Below, in pieces: positions 16,652 through 25,612 of a DNA stretch of 64,000 bases. The position numbers and the translations under genes were made by a program. The first letter of the stretch is position 1; each line of letters starts with the position of its first letter. A model generated the notes under the pieces. It had not been told where the DNA came from. It did no database searches and saw nothing but the letters and a program-made list of their open reading frames with translations. The DNA comes from Bryobacter sp. CoA8 C33 (GTDB lineage: Bacteria; Acidobacteriota; Terriglobia; Bryobacterales; Bryobacteraceae), in the NCBI GenBank assembly GCA_019931185.1, contig JAINDK010000010.1, forward strand, positions 1-64,000. Direction: 5' to 3'.

Positions 16652-19624
16652 TTAGTGTGCCGCCGCGGCGGGGGCTTTCTTTTCGCCCGCCAGCTCCGGA
16701 TTTAGATTCTTGAGTTTGGCCAGATACGTGGTTCGGGGCCGGACATTCAACTCAGCCAGAAGCGCATAGTTGCGCGGACTAGCCTTGGCCTTGGAGACGG
16801 CCGACTCCACGTCATTGATATTGCCGAAGGAAATCGCATCGGCCGGACAGGTTTGCTGGCAGGCTGTTTGGATCTCTCCGTCGCGCACCTTGCGGCGACC
16901 GGTGGGATCTATCTTGGCGTTGATCTTACCCTCGGCGATGCGCTGCGTGCAGTAGGTGCATTTTTCAATCACCCCACGCATGCGGGTACTGACATCGGGA
17001 TTCGAAGCCAGATTCTCCACCTCGGTCTTTGCTTTGGTCCAGTTCAGGTAGTTGAAGCGCCGTACCTTGTACGGGCAGTTATTCATGCAGTACCGGGTGC
17101 CAATACAGCGGTTGTAGGCCATGTCGTTCAGGCCCTCGGGCGAATGGACGGTCGCCGCCACGGGACAAACGCTTTCGCAGGGGGCGTTTTCACACTGCTG
17201 GCAATTCAGCGGTTGTACCGCCACGGTGGCTTCATCTCCGTCACCGGCGTAGTAACGGTCGAGGCGAATCCAGTGCATTTCGCGGCCCATGGCCACGAAC
17301 TTCTTTCCCACCATCGGGATATTGTTTTCACTGAAGCAGGCGATGAGACAGGCGTTACAGCCTGTGCAGGAATTCAGATCGATTGCCATCCCCCACTGAT
17401 AGCCCTGATCGTATTTCCAATCCGTGAACAAGCTTTCGAGGGCCGGCCCGGGCACGGACTGGGCGAATTTCGGATCTTTCTGGAAGTCTTCGAGTGTCGC
17501 TTCCCGCACGATCGGGCGGCCATTTTGGGAATCCCCTTCGGGGTCATCCTGGGTCCGAACAAGGAAGAAAGTCTCTGCCGCCTTGGTGGCTTGGACCGGT
17601 GCGTAGCCCATGCCGGCCGTGGTGCGCAGCTTGTAGGCATTGAATCCAGCACCCTTGCCGACGCGTCCGGCGTGCTCCCGTCCATAGCCAAGAGTGACAC
17701 CCAACACACCATCGGCTTGGCCGGGCACCACAATGACAGCGGCTTCGACGCTGGCGCCTCCGACATTAAGCGTTACCATGTCGCCTTCTTCGCCAATAAA
17801 GCCCATGGAGACCTTCAGGCTTTCCGCCGTCTTCCTTGACATCGTCACGCAATTGTCCCAGACGACCTTGGTCAGCGGGTCCGGCATTTCCATCAGGAAG
17901 GCATTGTTGGCAAATCGTCCGTCATAGATCCCGGCGGCAGGCAGAAATACGAGTTCCGTTTCGTTCGATGGGCTCGGAACGGGTTCGGCAGCGACTTTCT
18001 TCACATCGACACTGATCTTCAGCGCCGCGGCGGCGGAGCCTTCGACGAGACCGTCGTGCAGGACCTTGCGCCACTGCTTTTCCTGATCCCCGGCAAAGCC
18101 GGCAGTCCAATGGTTCTTAACAATGTCGTAGGCCTTGGTAACCGACAATCCAGCCAACTCGGAAAGGACTTCCGGCGCGGTTTTGCCGCCATATAGAGGA
18201 GCAATCACCGGTTGTTGGATGGAAGCCGTGCCGTCGGCTGAGCGTCCATCTCCCCAGGCCTCGAGATAGTGAGCTTGAGGCAGGCACCAGTGGGCCAGAA
18301 CTCCGGTCTCATCTTGTTCGAGACCGAGATGAATCAACGTCTTGACGCGTTTGGCTCCGTCGGCGAAATTGACATCAGCCGGCAGTGTGTAGGCGGGGTT
18401 GCCACCGAGCACGACCAGGGTAGATATCTTTCCCTCCGCCAATGCGCTCTTGAAGGCAGCCAACGCTTCGGCCTGGGGCGGCGCCAGAGGCGCGATCAAA
18501 TTCACCGTTGCGCCCAAATTACCCAGCACCTGATTGATGGCCAGCGCCAGAGCATGCACGATCGGCGCTTGGCGCGGTCCGGCGGTGACAAGGCTCTTGC
18601 CGGCATTCTTCTTCAAATCCTTGGCGACGGCAGAAGCAAACTTCCTGCTGCCTTCCCCGCCCACGTTGATTTCCCCCTCCGCACTGACGAGCTTGAGCAC
18701 CTCCGCGGCAAAGGCCGCCACTTCGCTTGGCTTCAGCCGCAGGCGATGGTCGGCCATTCCACCGGTCAGTGAAAAATGCCCCTCGACAGCATAAAGGCGA
18801 TTCATCGACTCGCCTTCTTTCACCTTGCGCTTTTGGCTGAATAGCTTCGTCGGCAAAACCGTCGTCGCATCCACACCGAGGAAGTCGTGATCCAGGGCCA
18901 GGACCACATCCGCCTTGTCGTAGGCATAGACGGCATCAGCCGCCGTGCCGGTAGCCTGTTGCGCGCCCAGAACGGCATTGTCGTGGTTCAACGGCTCCCA
19001 GTGCAACCACAAAGCCTTCGGCCACTTTTTTGTTGCTGCCGCGACAACGGCTTTCCAGCTATCTCCCGCACTGCGCTCACAAACGAAGGCCAGGCCCTCG
19101 CCTTCACCGGCTTGGGCGAAGTGATCCCGGGCAAAAGCGCGAAATGCCTCCCAGGTGGAAGCATTGCCGTTTTGAATTACCTTCGTTAACCGGTCCGGGT
19201 CAAACAAACCGAGGACAGTTGCCTGGGAATAAGCATTGGCCGCGCCTTTGGAGGTAGGATGCACCGGATTGCCTTCCACCTTGGTGGGCCGTCCGTCGTT
19301 GGCTTCAATTCGCAGGCCCTGGGCCACGCCGCCGAGGTTGTAGATCGTGTTGTAGAACTGTGGTTTTCCGGGAATCAGATCTTCCACGCCCTGAGAGAAA
19401 CTCACAATGTTCTGCACAGGCCGTCTGCAGCTCACCAGACCGGCCAGACCCGCCCCGGCAGCCATCAACTTCAATACGTCGCGCCGGCTGGAAGGGTCTA
19501 TTTCATCGGATTCCGCCCCAGCCGCCGGCGCCTCGTTGGTCCAGGCGTGAAACTCCTCTCTCTGGCTCAACAGATCAAGGGGGATGCGCTTTCTTCTTGC
19601 GTTGCTGATTTGTACGAGACTCAT
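16652..19624 (-). CDS. actB: Alternative complex III iron-sulfur subunit ActB (Tat-variant molybdopterin-oxidoreductase-like)
   Basis: 990 residues. An N-terminal extension precedes a Tat-like motif at about residue 46 (SRRDVLKLMAAGAGLAGL), as in the 'TAT-variant-translocated' family. The large middle part resembles a molybdopterin oxidoreductase domain; in characterised ACIII it holds no molybdenum. Residues about 751-927 form a ferredoxin-like domain with several cysteine groups: CTGCNACLIAC, CQQCENAPCESVC, CIGTRYCMNNC, CTYC and CQQTC. These are expected to bind the [4Fe-4S] and [3Fe-4S] clusters that carry electrons from quinol to the heme subunits. The C-terminus is a short Ala-rich tail ending AAAAH. 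Confidence 0.95.
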   Translation of the reverse strand: MSLVQISNARRKRIPLDLLSQREEFHAWTNEAPAAGAESDEIDPSSRRDVLKLMAAGAGLAGLVSCRRPVQNIVSFSQGVEDLIPGKPQFYNTIYNLGGVAQGLRIEANDGRPTKVEGNPVHPTSKGAANAYSQATVLGLFDPDRLTKVIQNGNASTWEAFRAFARDHFAQAGEGEGLAFVCERSAGDSWKAVVAAATKKWPKALWLHWEPLNHDNAVLGAQQATGTAADAVYAYDKADVVLALDHDFLGVDATTVLPTKLFSQKRKVKEGESMNRLYAVEGHFSLTGGMADHRLRLKPSEVAAFAAEVLKLVSAEGEINVGGEGSRKFASAVAKDLKKNAGKSLVTAGPRQAPIVHALALAINQVLGNLGATVNLIAPLAPPQAEALAAFKSALAEGKISTLVVLGGNPAYTLPADVNFADGAKRVKTLIHLGLEQDETGVLAHWCLPQAHYLEAWGDGRSADGTASIQQPVIAPLYGGKTAPEVLSELAGLSVTKAYDIVKNHWTAGFAGDQEKQWRKVLHDGLVEGSAAAALKISVDVKKVAAEPVPSPSNETELVFLPAAGIYDGRFANNAFLMEMPDPLTKVVWDNCVTMSRKTAESLKVSMGFIGEEGDMVTLNVGGASVEAAVIVVPGQADGVLGVTLGYGREHAGRVGKGAGFNAYKLRTTAGMGYAPVQATKAAETFFLVRTQDDPEGDSQNGRPIVREATLEDFQKDPKFAQSVPGPALESLFTDWKYDQGYQWGMAIDLNSCTGCNACLIACFSENNIPMVGKKFVAMGREMHWIRLDRYYAGDGDEATVAVQPLNCQQCENAPCESVCPVAATVHSPEGLNDMAYNRCIGTRYCMNNCPYKVRRFNYLNWTKAKTEVENLASNPDVSTRMRGVIEKCTYCTQRIAEGKINAKIDPTGRRKVRDGEIQTACQQTCPADAISFGNINDVESAVSKAKASPRNYALLAELNVRPRTTYLAKLKNLNPELAGEKKAPAAAAH

Positions 19625-19651
19625 CGTTACTGATCCTTTTCCCCTCTAGCT

Positions 19652-20305
19652 CTAGCGATGGCATCCGCCGCAATGCACGGGCGGGTTGATGTTCTTGGCC
19701 TTGACGATTTCCATGCCGATTTCGGCTCGCGTCTTGCCCGCCGGCGGTTCCCAGTCGAGCTTGGTCACCAATTCAGCCGGCCGCAGGTTGGGGGCAGGAT
19801 TGCGGTGGCATTCCAGGCACCAGCCCATGTTGAGCGGCTGAACCTGGGTAATTTCCACCATTTGATCGACCCTGCCGTGGCAGCTGACGCAGCTCACCCC
19901 CGCCGTCACATGCGCGGAGTGGTTGAAGTAGGCATAGTCGGGAAGATTGTGTACTTTCACCCATTTCACCGGCTCCCCGGTCGCATAGCTTTTTCGAACT
20001 GGCGCTAGAAGCGCGGAATCCGATTTGACCCGCGTGTGACAGTTCATGCAAGTCTCCGTGGAAGGGATCGCCGCATGAGCCGCCTTTGCCACCGTGTTAT
20101 GGCAGTAGTAGCAGTCCATGTTCAAGTTGCCCGCGTGCAACTTATGGCTGTAGGGAACGGGTTGCTCGGGGCGATACCCGGTGTCCTGAACGACAGGCAA
20201 AGTGAAATAGGTGTAAGCAGCTACACCGGTTAAGATCGAGAATCCCAAAAACGCGCCTGCGGCGCGAATCAGGAAGTCAAGCGACTTGGGGAAGATCGGC
20301 TTCAT
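19652..20305 (-). CDS. actA: Alternative complex III pentaheme cytochrome c subunit ActA
   Basis: 217 residues. An N-terminal membrane anchor or uncleaved signal (FLIRAAGAFLGFSILTGVAA) precedes five CxxCH heme sites: CYYCH, CMNCH, CVSCH, CLECH and CGGCH, the last three residues from the end of the motif-rich C-terminus. Five hemes match the pentaheme ActA of known ACIII. It is the first gene of the operon; a candidate promoter lies about 70 bp upstream. Confidence 0.94.
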   Translation of the reverse strand: MKPIFPKSLDFLIRAAGAFLGFSILTGVAAYTYFTLPVVQDTGYRPEQPVPYSHKLHAGNLNMDCYYCHNTVAKAAHAAIPSTETCMNCHTRVKSDSALLAPVRKSYATGEPVKWVKVHNLPDYAYFNHSAHVTAGVSCVSCHGRVDQMVEITQVQPLNMGWCLECHRNPAPNLRPAELVTKLDWEPPAGKTRAEIGMEIVKAKNINPPVHCGGCHR

Positions 20306-20376
20306 TAGGCTTCCTCGGTACTATTCCGAACCCTAGGGGTTTTAGACACACTGGGTCCGCATACTTCTAAACTACA

Positions 20377-20406
20377 AATATACCTGTAGACTTTCTCGTC
20401 AGGCAA
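20377..20406 (-). promoter_or_regulatory. Candidate sigma-70-type promoter of the act-cox operon
   Basis: On the minus strand TTGCCT (20406-20401) and TATATT (20382-20377) are separated by 18 bp. Transcription would start near 20370 and leave a leader of about 65 nt before actA. The match is good but not perfect, and the region is AT-rich compared with its surroundings. The stretch 20306-20513 holds no gene that I would call. Confidence 0.45.
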
Positions 20407-20513
20407 GAGGATTTCTTCTCTGGGCAGAATTTTTGCTGTGAAACAAGAATTTTTTCCACATCCCTCCGCAGGGCTTATCGGTTTTAGCAGAACGAAATGA
20501 GAGCATTTCATGA

Positions 20514-21923
20514 CTAAACGTCAGTAGAATCCGACTCCGCCTGCGGCGCATCCGGCGCGTCGACGGCAGGCAAAAGCCGCCGCATCAGCTCAAGCCGAGC
20601 TTGTGATTCTCGTTTTGCCGCCAGATTGGTCCACTCGTTCGGATCAGTTGAGCGATCATAAAGCTCTTCATCACCATCACGATACCGAATATATCTCCAG
20701 CCTTGCCTCAAGTCTCCGGTGCGCACGGCATGATTTCCCCGCCCATAGGTAGTCAGCACCGGCCGTTGCCATTTCGCGCGCGGATTCGCAAGAAGGTGCA
20801 TCATCGAGACGCCGTCCTGCTGGCCGGCCGGCCCTAAGCCTTCCAACTCGACCAGTGTGGGATACAGATTGATCATGCTGACGGCAGAGTCACAGGTGCC
20901 CCCCGGCCGGGTCACACCCGGAGAACGGATCATTAACACATTCCTGGTGGATCGCTCCCACAATGTGAATTTTCGCCAATGCAGCTTTTCTCCCAGATGC
21001 CAGCCATGGTCGCTCCACAGCATGACCGTGGTGTTTCCAGCATGCGGACCCGTCTCCAAGGCCCGCAGCAAGCGTCCCACCATCGCATCAGCAAAGGAAA
21101 TAGATGCCAAATATGCCTGAACCGCTCGCCTCCAGGCTCCCGCGTCCGTGATTCGCTCATGATCGCGGTTTTGCTTTGCCATTCTCACTCCGGCCGGTGG
21201 AATGTCGTTCAAATCATCCGCTTTAACAATCGGTAGAGAAATATTGTCTATTGGATACAAATCAAAATACTTCTTCGGAACATGCCAAGCCAAATGTGGT
21301 TTTGTGATGCCACAGGCGAGAAAGAGCGGCGCGGGCTGTTTTCGGCTCAGATGCCCGGCCACCCACCCGGCCGTTTCGTAATCCAGCATTTCCTCATCGC
21401 CGCCGGCGGTTGGACCGAAGTCAAAACTTCCTTGAGATGCTTGGCCCGCCTGTGGGCCGGGTGTGGTGAAGCGGGCCCGGTCCTTGGTCACACGATAGTC
21501 ATCCCAGCCCTTGCGATCCGCGAACTTGCCATAAGTTCCATGATAAATTTTTCCTGATCCGAGAGTGACATAGCCAGATTGTTTAAAGTGCTGATTTAAG
21601 GTGATTACACCGTCCAACGGAACTGCTCTCGAGTACGGCTGGTTGTTGTTATATACCCCTGTTGCCGCTGGCAGCCGTCCAGTCAGGATGGCCGTCCGCG
21701 CCGGATTGCACAAGGGCGCCGCGCAATGCGCGCTGCGGAACAATACTCCTTGGCTTGCCAGTTGATCGAGGTTGGGTGTCTGGACTCCCGGATAGCCTCC
21801 CAGGCATCCGACCCAATCATTCAGATCGTCAATAGCGATGAACAGGACATTCCGCTTGGGCTTGGCCGCCGCCCGGGCAAATACATAGGGAATCCCGGCG
21901 AAACATTCTCTTCGGCTGAACAT
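20514..21923 (-). CDS. Sulfatase, iduronate-2-sulfatase-like
   Basis: 469 residues. The N-terminus MFSRRECFAGIPYVFARAAA looks like a Tat/Sec export signal. The mature part begins with NVLFIAIDDLNDWVGCLGG, the calcium-binding DD motif of iduronate-2-sulfatase-like enzymes. The formylglycine signature is CNPARTAILTG, where the Cys is converted for catalysis. Further metal and substrate residues appear in KIYHGTYGK and WSDHGWHLGE. It hydrolyses sulfate esters, probably on polysaccharides; the substrate is not predictable. It is read toward actA, with a gap of 208 bp that contains the operon promoter. Confidence 0.92.
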   Translation of the reverse strand: MFSRRECFAGIPYVFARAAAKPKRNVLFIAIDDLNDWVGCLGGYPGVQTPNLDQLASQGVLFRSAHCAAPLCNPARTAILTGRLPAATGVYNNNQPYSRAVPLDGVITLNQHFKQSGYVTLGSGKIYHGTYGKFADRKGWDDYRVTKDRARFTTPGPQAGQASQGSFDFGPTAGGDEEMLDYETAGWVAGHLSRKQPAPLFLACGITKPHLAWHVPKKYFDLYPIDNISLPIVKADDLNDIPPAGVRMAKQNRDHERITDAGAWRRAVQAYLASISFADAMVGRLLRALETGPHAGNTTVMLWSDHGWHLGEKLHWRKFTLWERSTRNVLMIRSPGVTRPGGTCDSAVSMINLYPTLVELEGLGPAGQQDGVSMMHLLANPRAKWQRPVLTTYGRGNHAVRTGDLRQGWRYIRYRDGDEELYDRSTDPNEWTNLAAKRESQARLELMRRLLPAVDAPDAPQAESDSTDV

Positions 21924-21941
21924 GCCGCTATTCTATCGACA

Positions 21942-23036
21942 GTGCCTCTAGCTCGCAGTGTCGGTCCCGCAATTGTGCTGTTGTACTTGCTTTGGGCGAG
22001 CCTCGCTTTCAATGAGATTTCACCCAATGGCTATTACAATTACTTGGCCCGCGGTTGGATCCAAGGGCAACTCCACATCCCGCTGAATCCAGCTGAGTTT
22101 AAAATGGATGATATGGTGTTGTTTGAGGGCAAATACTACTTGTACCATGGGGTGGGACCCTGTCTGTTTGCCTTTTACCCATACCGGTTGCTAACGAAAC
22201 GCGATTTGCCCGAGCCCGTGGCGGTTTTTCTCTTCGTGGCTCTCGCCTATTTCTTGAATCTGCTGACGCTGCACAAGCTCCATCCGCAGCCTCCCCCGCT
22301 GTACGCCCTTGCCCTGGGCCTTGGCTCGGGAATTCCATTTTTGCTGCACCGCATTTGGGTCTACGAAGTGGCGATCGCCTTCGCCTGGCTGACGGTTTCC
22401 GCAAGCCTCGCCTGGCACGCGCACCAGCGGCATGTGCTCTCCGGGCTCTGCGCGGGTCTGCTGGCGCTTTCGCGGCCGCATCTTTTGATTCTGGCTCCCG
22501 CACTCGACCGTCGAGCCTGGCCATGGGTGTTCGCCGGTGTCACCACCGCTTTTGCGCACAACTACCTGCGTTTTCATTCACCCTTCGATTTTGGGCTGGC
22601 TCACCTGATCGCCGGCCCCGGCCAGCAGCTACCTGCCTTTTCCCCCACGCATATTCTGCCCAGTCTGTACTTGTTTCTCGCCGAATGGCCCCGGCTGCAA
22701 TCGCAGTTTCCCTTCTTCTTTCTGCATCGTGACCCCCCAATTCCACTTCCGCCCAACTTTTTTCATGAAAACATGCTGGGCGCGCTCTGGCTCGCACCCT
22801 TTGTTCTCGCGCGGCGCCCGCTTTGGCGCTGGGGGCTGCCCGCTCTGGCCGTGCTCATCTTCCTTTCCAGCACTGGGTGGGTCACGGAGAGATACCTCAT
22901 TGACTTCTTGCCGTTACTGGTTTTGGCCAGCCTCGCGGGAAGCGGTCCACGGCGGCTGAGTGAGATTCTCATCTGCCTGTCGCTTCTGCTTAACGTGCTG
23001 CTCCACTTGCAGGGACCATACAACCACTTACACTAA
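21942..23036 (+). CDS. Multi-span membrane protein, possibly GT-C glycosyltransferase-like
   Basis: 364 residues if read from GTG at 21942; an internal GTG at 21975 is an alternative. The frame is open from 21726, but that part overlaps the divergent sulfatase and has no membrane or motif signal. About eight to nine hydrophobic segments are seen, with soluble loops holding NGYYNYLARGWIQGQLHIPL and GKYYLYHGVGP. These loops resemble acidobacterial dolichol-phosphate-type glycosyltransferases, but no signature residue allows a firm call. Its start is only 18 bp from the start of the sulfatase gene. Confidence 0.68.
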   Translation: MPLARSVGPAIVLLYLLWASLAFNEISPNGYYNYLARGWIQGQLHIPLNPAEFKMDDMVLFEGKYYLYHGVGPCLFAFYPYRLLTKRDLPEPVAVFLFVALAYFLNLLTLHKLHPQPPPLYALALGLGSGIPFLLHRIWVYEVAIAFAWLTVSASLAWHAHQRHVLSGLCAGLLALSRPHLLILAPALDRRAWPWVFAGVTTAFAHNYLRFHSPFDFGLAHLIAGPGQQLPAFSPTHILPSLYLFLAEWPRLQSQFPFFFLHRDPPIPLPPNFFHENMLGALWLAPFVLARRPLWRWGLPALAVLIFLSSTGWVTERYLIDFLPLLVLASLAGSGPRRLSEILICLSLLLNVLLHLQGPYNHLH

Positions 23037-23046
23037 TTAGAAGCCC

Positions 23047-23394
23047 ATGCTGCAATCTGTTATCGCCGTACTACCTTCACTTGATCTCGACGAGACCATC
23101 GAGTTCTACAAGAAACTTGGCTTCTCCGTCTGGTCCCGGCACGAGGATGACTACGCCATCCTGGCCCGGGAATCACATGAAATTCATTTCTTCCTGATGG
23201 GGCATCTGAATCCCAAGGAAAGCTTTTTCGGCTGCTATCTTCGAGTGTCCTTGGTCGACCAACTTTATGCCGACTTCGTGGCGGCGGAAGTCCCCAACCT
23301 TCACCCCATTGAAATCAAGCCTTGGGGCATGCGCGAATTTGCACTGATCGACCCGCATGGAAATCTTCTGCGCATTGGCCAGGAAATCGAATAA
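23047..23394 (+). CDS. VOC (glyoxalase/bleomycin-resistance) family protein
   Basis: 115 residues with the two beta-alpha-beta-beta-beta halves of the vicinal oxygen chelate fold. Typical stretches are VLPSLDLDETIEFYKKLGFSV at the start and MREFALIDPHGNLLRIGQ at the end. The final motif is that of bleomycin-resistance-like and glyoxalase-like proteins. The actual substrate is unknown. It lies between a membrane protein and an enolase-superfamily gene, all on the plus strand with short gaps. Confidence 0.88.
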   Translation: MLQSVIAVLPSLDLDETIEFYKKLGFSVWSRHEDDYAILARESHEIHFFLMGHLNPKESFFGCYLRVSLVDQLYADFVAAEVPNLHPIEIKPWGMREFALIDPHGNLLRIGQEIE

Positions 23395-23408
23395 ACTCAT
23401 CTTCACCG

Positions 23409-24527
23409 ATGCTCTCACGCCGTGCTCTTCTCTCGGCTCCCTTGGTGATTGCCGCGCAGCAGCGAAAATCGCTGAAGATCGTTGCCCTCGAGACGGATCT
23501 CACGATTCACCCACCGCGCAAGCCGACCTACGACGCATTGCAGACACTGGGTGTGAACTCCGGGACGGTTACCCTGCGGCTTCGCACGGACGCGGGCATC
23601 ACCGGTTGGGCCCAATCCAACTTTGGCGCGATCGAGGGAGGTCCCCAAGCCCTTCGCGCCCTTCTCGAACATGAGGTCAAGCCTCTCATTCTCGACCAAG
23701 ATCCCGCGCTGCCGAAGGCGATTCGCGCCCGCCTGCAGCGAGGTCTTCAATACCAGGGCCTGACCGGGTTGACCAACTTCGCCCTTGCCGCCAGTGACAT
23801 TGCCGTCTGGGATATTCTCGGAAAGCACGCCGGCATGCCGGTTTGGCGCATGCTTGGCGCGGCGCGCGACCGGATGCCCGTCTACTCGATGTGTGGCTGG
23901 TATTACGACAACGACAACGATTTATCTCAATACAAAGCTCAGATCGAGACTGCCTTAAGCCAAGGTTATCAGGCTATCAAGATCAAAACCGGCAAGTATT
24001 CCTTGGCCGATGATGAACGCCGCATCCGGCTCGCTGTCGATCTCGCAGGGCAGGGGCGCCGGGTCATGCTCGATGCGAATCAGGTATTTAACCGCAATGA
24101 AGCTCTGCGTCGTGGCCGCCTCTATCAGCAGATGGGTGTCTTCTGGTATGAGGAGCCGCTGCCCCCGCATGACATGGCCGGCTACGCCGAACTGGCCGCC
24201 GAACTCGATGTTCGCATCGCCACGGGAGAAAACCTTTACCTGAAGCACCAGTTCAACGACCTGATCCAGCGTCGTGGCGCCGATATCGTCCAGCCGGATA
24301 ACCGCCGCGCTGGTGGCGTTACGGAATGGCTGGAAATCGCCGCGATCGCCGATGCCGCCGGCCTTGATTTGGCCAGCCATGGCGGCGGCGACGTCAATAT
24401 GAATATGCTCTGCGCCATCCCCAACGCGATTTACATGGAAAGTTCCGGACCGCAGCCGCGTATGATCGACGGTGAAGTTACCGCGCCGGAGACTCCCGGC
24501 ATGTCCACTGAACCCAAAGGCAAATAA
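23409..24527 (+). CDS. Mandelate racemase/muconate-lactonising enzyme family protein (enolase superfamily)
   Basis: 372 residues from ATG at 23409 (MLSRRALLSAPLVIAAQQ, a Tat-like signal). A longer open frame to 23322 overlaps the VOC gene and is not used. The barrel domain has the catalytic KxK motif in AIKIKTGK, metal ligands in VMLDANQ, WYEEPLPPHD and ATGENLY, and a late His in DLASHGGG. The pattern fits acid-sugar dehydratases or related racemases. Which sugar acid is used cannot be told from sequence. The stop is 2 bp before the next start, so it is probably co-translated with the acyltransferase. Confidence 0.88.
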   Translation: MLSRRALLSAPLVIAAQQRKSLKIVALETDLTIHPPRKPTYDALQTLGVNSGTVTLRLRTDAGITGWAQSNFGAIEGGPQALRALLEHEVKPLILDQDPALPKAIRARLQRGLQYQGLTGLTNFALAASDIAVWDILGKHAGMPVWRMLGAARDRMPVYSMCGWYYDNDNDLSQYKAQIETALSQGYQAIKIKTGKYSLADDERRIRLAVDLAGQGRRVMLDANQVFNRNEALRRGRLYQQMGVFWYEEPLPPHDMAGYAELAAELDVRIATGENLYLKHQFNDLIQRRGADIVQPDNRRAGGVTEWLEIAAIADAAGLDLASHGGGDVNMNMLCAIPNAIYMESSGPQPRMIDGEVTAPETPGMSTEPKGK

Positions 24528-24529
24528 CT

Positions 24530-25612
24530 ATGCTCTCCACCCGGCTTGAAGCTTTGGATGCCTTCCGTGGGCTGACCATATTCCTGATGGTTCTGGTCAA
24601 CACGCCTGGCTCCGAGCAGTTTGTTTATGCTCCGCTGCGCCACGCTGATTGGCACGGCTGGACTCTGACGGATGCCGTCTTTCCGAGCTTCGTCTGGATC
24701 GTTGGGCTGGCCCTCACCCTTTCTCTCGGCCGCAAATTGGAGCAAAATGTCCCCCGGCCGACCCTCGTGCGGGACATCCTCCGCCGCACGGTGATTCTCT
24801 TCACTCTGGGGCTGTTTCTTTACTCCTTTCCCACTTTCCCCCTCGAGACATTTCGTATCCTGGGCGTTCTGCAGCGAATCGCCTTGTGCTATTGCGCCGC
24901 GAGTTTGCTTTTTCTCTATCTCCCCCTGCGCGGCCTCCTCATCGCCGCCGGATTCCTGCTGGCGGCCTACTATGCCATCATGACCTTTATCCCCGCCCCC
25001 GGCTATGCGCCGGGCGATCTGTCCGTTGAAGGCAATCTCGCGCACTATCTGGACAAACTCATATTGGGCCGGCACAACTACGCCAACACCAAGACCTGGG
25101 ACCCGGAGGGCATTCTCTCCACACTCCCGGCGATTGCTACTTGCCTGTTGGGCGTGCTGGCTGGGCATCTTATCAAGACTGGTTTCCATGTTGATGCCCG
25201 CGCCCGGAAGCTCGCCTTAATTGGCGCTGGCCTTGCCGCCTCCGGCCTGATGCTCAACACCTGGCACCCCATCAACAAGAAGATCTGGACCTCTTCCTTC
25301 ACGCTGTTCATGGCCGGCCTTGATTTTCTGCTTTTTGCCGCAATGCTTTGGCTCATCGATCACCGCCGCGTGGTGCGCCCCTTCCGGCCCTTTGCCATTC
25401 TCGGCATGAATGCCATTGCAATTTATATGACCAGTGAGTTACTGATCACCCTTCTCGATCAGATCGGGGGCAGGGAGGCCATTTACCAGAATGTTTTCCT
25501 TGCTCTTGCTTCGCCCTTGAACGCCAGCTTTCTGTTTGCCTTGACTTATGCGCTGCTGCACCTAGCTTTGGCTTACCTGCTTTACCGCCGCGGCTGGTTT
25601 TTGCGCGTTTAG
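24530..25612 (+). CDS. Heparan-alpha-glucosaminide N-acetyltransferase-like membrane protein (DUF5009/DUF1624)
   Basis: 360 residues, about ten membrane helices. The N-terminus LEALDAFRGLTIFLMVLVN and the loop TLTDAVFPSFVWIVGLAL are hallmarks of the HGSNAT/YeiB-like family that moves acetyl groups across membranes onto sugars. The C-terminal half includes FAILGMNAIAIYMTSELLI, also typical. The gene follows an enolase-superfamily enzyme with 2 bp between. Its last 51 bp overlap the convergent MFS gene. Confidence 0.87.
   Translation: MLSTRLEALDAFRGLTIFLMVLVNTPGSEQFVYAPLRHADWHGWTLTDAVFPSFVWIVGLALTLSLGRKLEQNVPRPTLVRDILRRTVILFTLGLFLYSFPTFPLETFRILGVLQRIALCYCAASLLFLYLPLRGLLIAAGFLLAAYYAIMTFIPAPGYAPGDLSVEGNLAHYLDKLILGRHNYANTKTWDPEGILSTLPAIATCLLGVLAGHLIKTGFHVDARARKLALIGAGLAASGLMLNTWHPINKKIWTSSFTLFMAGLDFLLFAAMLWLIDHRRVVRPFRPFAILGMNAIAIYMTSELLITLLDQIGGREAIYQNVFLALASPLNASFLFALTYALLHLALAYLLYRRGWFLRV

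Noticed and set aside
16853-17839. 328-codon plus-strand open frame opposite actB
   Set aside because: Lies over the iron-sulfur part of actB, and its peptide has no recognisable fold or signal.
20305-20511. Short minus-strand frame upstream of actA
   Set aside because: Covers the AT-rich leader and promoter; no ribosome site, no homology pattern.
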